Source: Chara braunii (lineage: Eukaryota; Streptophyta; Charophyceae; Charales; Characeae). From it: a stretch of DNA of 29,115 nucleotides. The position numbers and the translations under genes were made by a program. Below are positions 28,291-29,115 of the stretch, in pieces (the first letter of the stretch is position 1; each line of letters opens with the position of its first letter). The DNA lies in assembly GCA_003427395.1 (NCBI GenBank), contig BFEA01000049.1:1086848-1115962 (forward strand). The letters run 5' to 3'. Under the pieces are notes generated by a model that saw only the letters and a program-made list of their open reading frames with translations, was not told the DNA's origin and did not search any database.

Positions 28291-29028
28291 TGTAGTTGTT
28301 CCTGCGAGGGTTAAGGTGGAGGACGGACCCTCGCCATCTCTATCACCATCTCGAGAGATGGCCTAGGCTATGGACTCCGTTGTCATCCTGCAAACACATC
28401 CGGACCAATTTATCGTCTGTTCGATGAATGTGTTTGAGTCCTTAGAGGAGCTAAAGGAGGAGTGGTCTAGATCGGACCCGCTAGCGTTTTGGACAGCCAT
28501 GTCTAAAGCTCCTAAGGGTGAGTTATTCGGCGGCGAGGTAGATATAGGCGTCCGCAAGGTCGGGGCCTACTACGATACTTGCTCGACGAGGAACTTTATC
28601 AGTCGCGTGTGTGTTGAGAGGCTGCGCTTATAGGGGCAAGTCCAGCGCCTGAGTCGACTTGTGCCAACAAACAGAGCATGGTAGTCACCGGCTACCTTAA
28701 AGATATTGAGTGTCGTTTCCCATATGCCGGAGGGGAATCGAGACATCGGGTCTCGTTCCTAGTCAACGATGATCTGCCAATGGATATCTTGCTGGGTATG
28801 TACTATCTTTCCGTTGCACAGCCCCAGTTTGACTAGGACCGAAAAGTGGTCAAACACACTTTGCCCGAAAGGGGGACCGCCATATTATGTAAGTACAAAG
28901 CTAGTAGTCTGATCGAGTCCTACAGATGCATGTATGCGGCCGTGTTTTATAATTATTATAAGCAACAAGTGGACCTGTCGCAGCTACGCTGCAGCCGTGG
29001 ACGGGGAACGAAGGCGGGGACAGGGTGA
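28291..29028 (+). pseudogene. Ty3-type aspartic protease remnant
   Basis: Frame 28370-28633 contains KVGAYYDTCSTRNFISRVCV. This is the retropepsin active-site box (DTG/DSG-x-T/S-x-N-F-I-S), with Cys for Gly (TGC at 28580-28582). After a TAG and a frameshift near 28676 it reads VTGYLKDIECRFPYAGG, then NDDLPMDILLGMYYLSVAQP (the flap-to-ILG region: D-x-I/L-L-G-M) and DRKVVKH. Retropepsin cleaves the gag-pol polyprotein. Reverse transcriptase should follow but is beyond or disrupted; from about 28940 the frame loses family character. Confidence 0.8.
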
Positions 29029-29041
29029 GAAATGCTGGGTG

Positions 29042-29115
29042 AAAAAAAAAAAAAAAAAAGACGAAGAATATACGTGTCTTTCTCTTTTTCTCTCCCTGTC
29101 AAAAAAAAAAAAACA
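29042..29115. repeat. A-rich and pyrimidine-rich end of window
   Basis: An A tract (29042-29059), a TCTTTCTCTTTTTCTCTCCC stretch and a second A tract (29101-29113). The tracts could be tails of plus-strand retroposons ending in, or interrupting, the Ty3 element, but too little sequence remains to tell. Confidence 0.5.

Overview
The window is eukaryotic and made almost entirely of transposable elements, most of them broken and several nested in one another. Chromovirus-like Ty3 remnants, a LINE whose ORF2 ends in a zf-RVT-type zinc motif, a Penelope-like element (PLE) whose GIY-YIG endonuclease lies upstream of the reverse transcriptase, and GT-AG splice signals all point to the green lineage. 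A streptophyte (charophyte-type) alga or early plant fits best, but no species can be named from this sequence. Single N bases at 4157, 4293, 4353, 14303, 16155, 18121 and 22015 show it is draft assembly.

Left part (1-9070). On the minus strand, a 5'-truncated LINE copy (about 1-805) runs off the left edge with its poly-A tail. On the plus strand there is a decayed Ty3 integrase/chromodomain end (1500-1925). A second, much longer LINE copy lies on the minus strand (2314-8653). It has ORF1, an uninterrupted 1282-codon ORF2 (APE endonuclease, RT, start of zf-RVT), a 3' UTR, a poly-A tail and a 15-bp target-site duplication. The ORF2 tail is split by a 476-bp solo LTR (3220-3695) with a 5-bp duplication, CCGTC. 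This LINE landed in a small array of G-box-like and TATA-box repeats that ends in about 170 bp of (GA)n.

Middle part (9070-19700). There is little coding sequence here. It holds short tandem duplications, a 355-bp element with tRNA-like heads facing inward from both ends, a GC-rich hairpin-dense retroposon-like stretch ending in poly-A (to 14335), a third broken LINE tail on the plus strand (14336-15225), (TTC)n and poly-T tracts, and one convincing host exon: a 77-nt Sel1-repeat exon with clean splice sites at 16996-17072. Repeats sharing ATG and 5' splice-site features occur near 10240 and 18180.

Right part (19700-29115). A decayed Ty3 gag-protease region on the plus strand (19761-20986 and 27687-29028) is split by a tandem PLE pair on the minus strand. 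Copy A (20987-26470) is near full length; copy B (26471-27686) is a 1.2-kb truncated copy joined directly upstream of it, which is the pseudo-LTR arrangement known for PLEs. Copy A encodes, in order, an RG-rich segment, a coiled-coil/basic protein, an SAP-like segment, a GIY-YIG endonuclease and then the RT. Its RT is dead (YIDD to YIYD, in-frame stops, frameshifts), while copy B keeps YIDD. The permuted, extended PLE is the most interesting item in the window.
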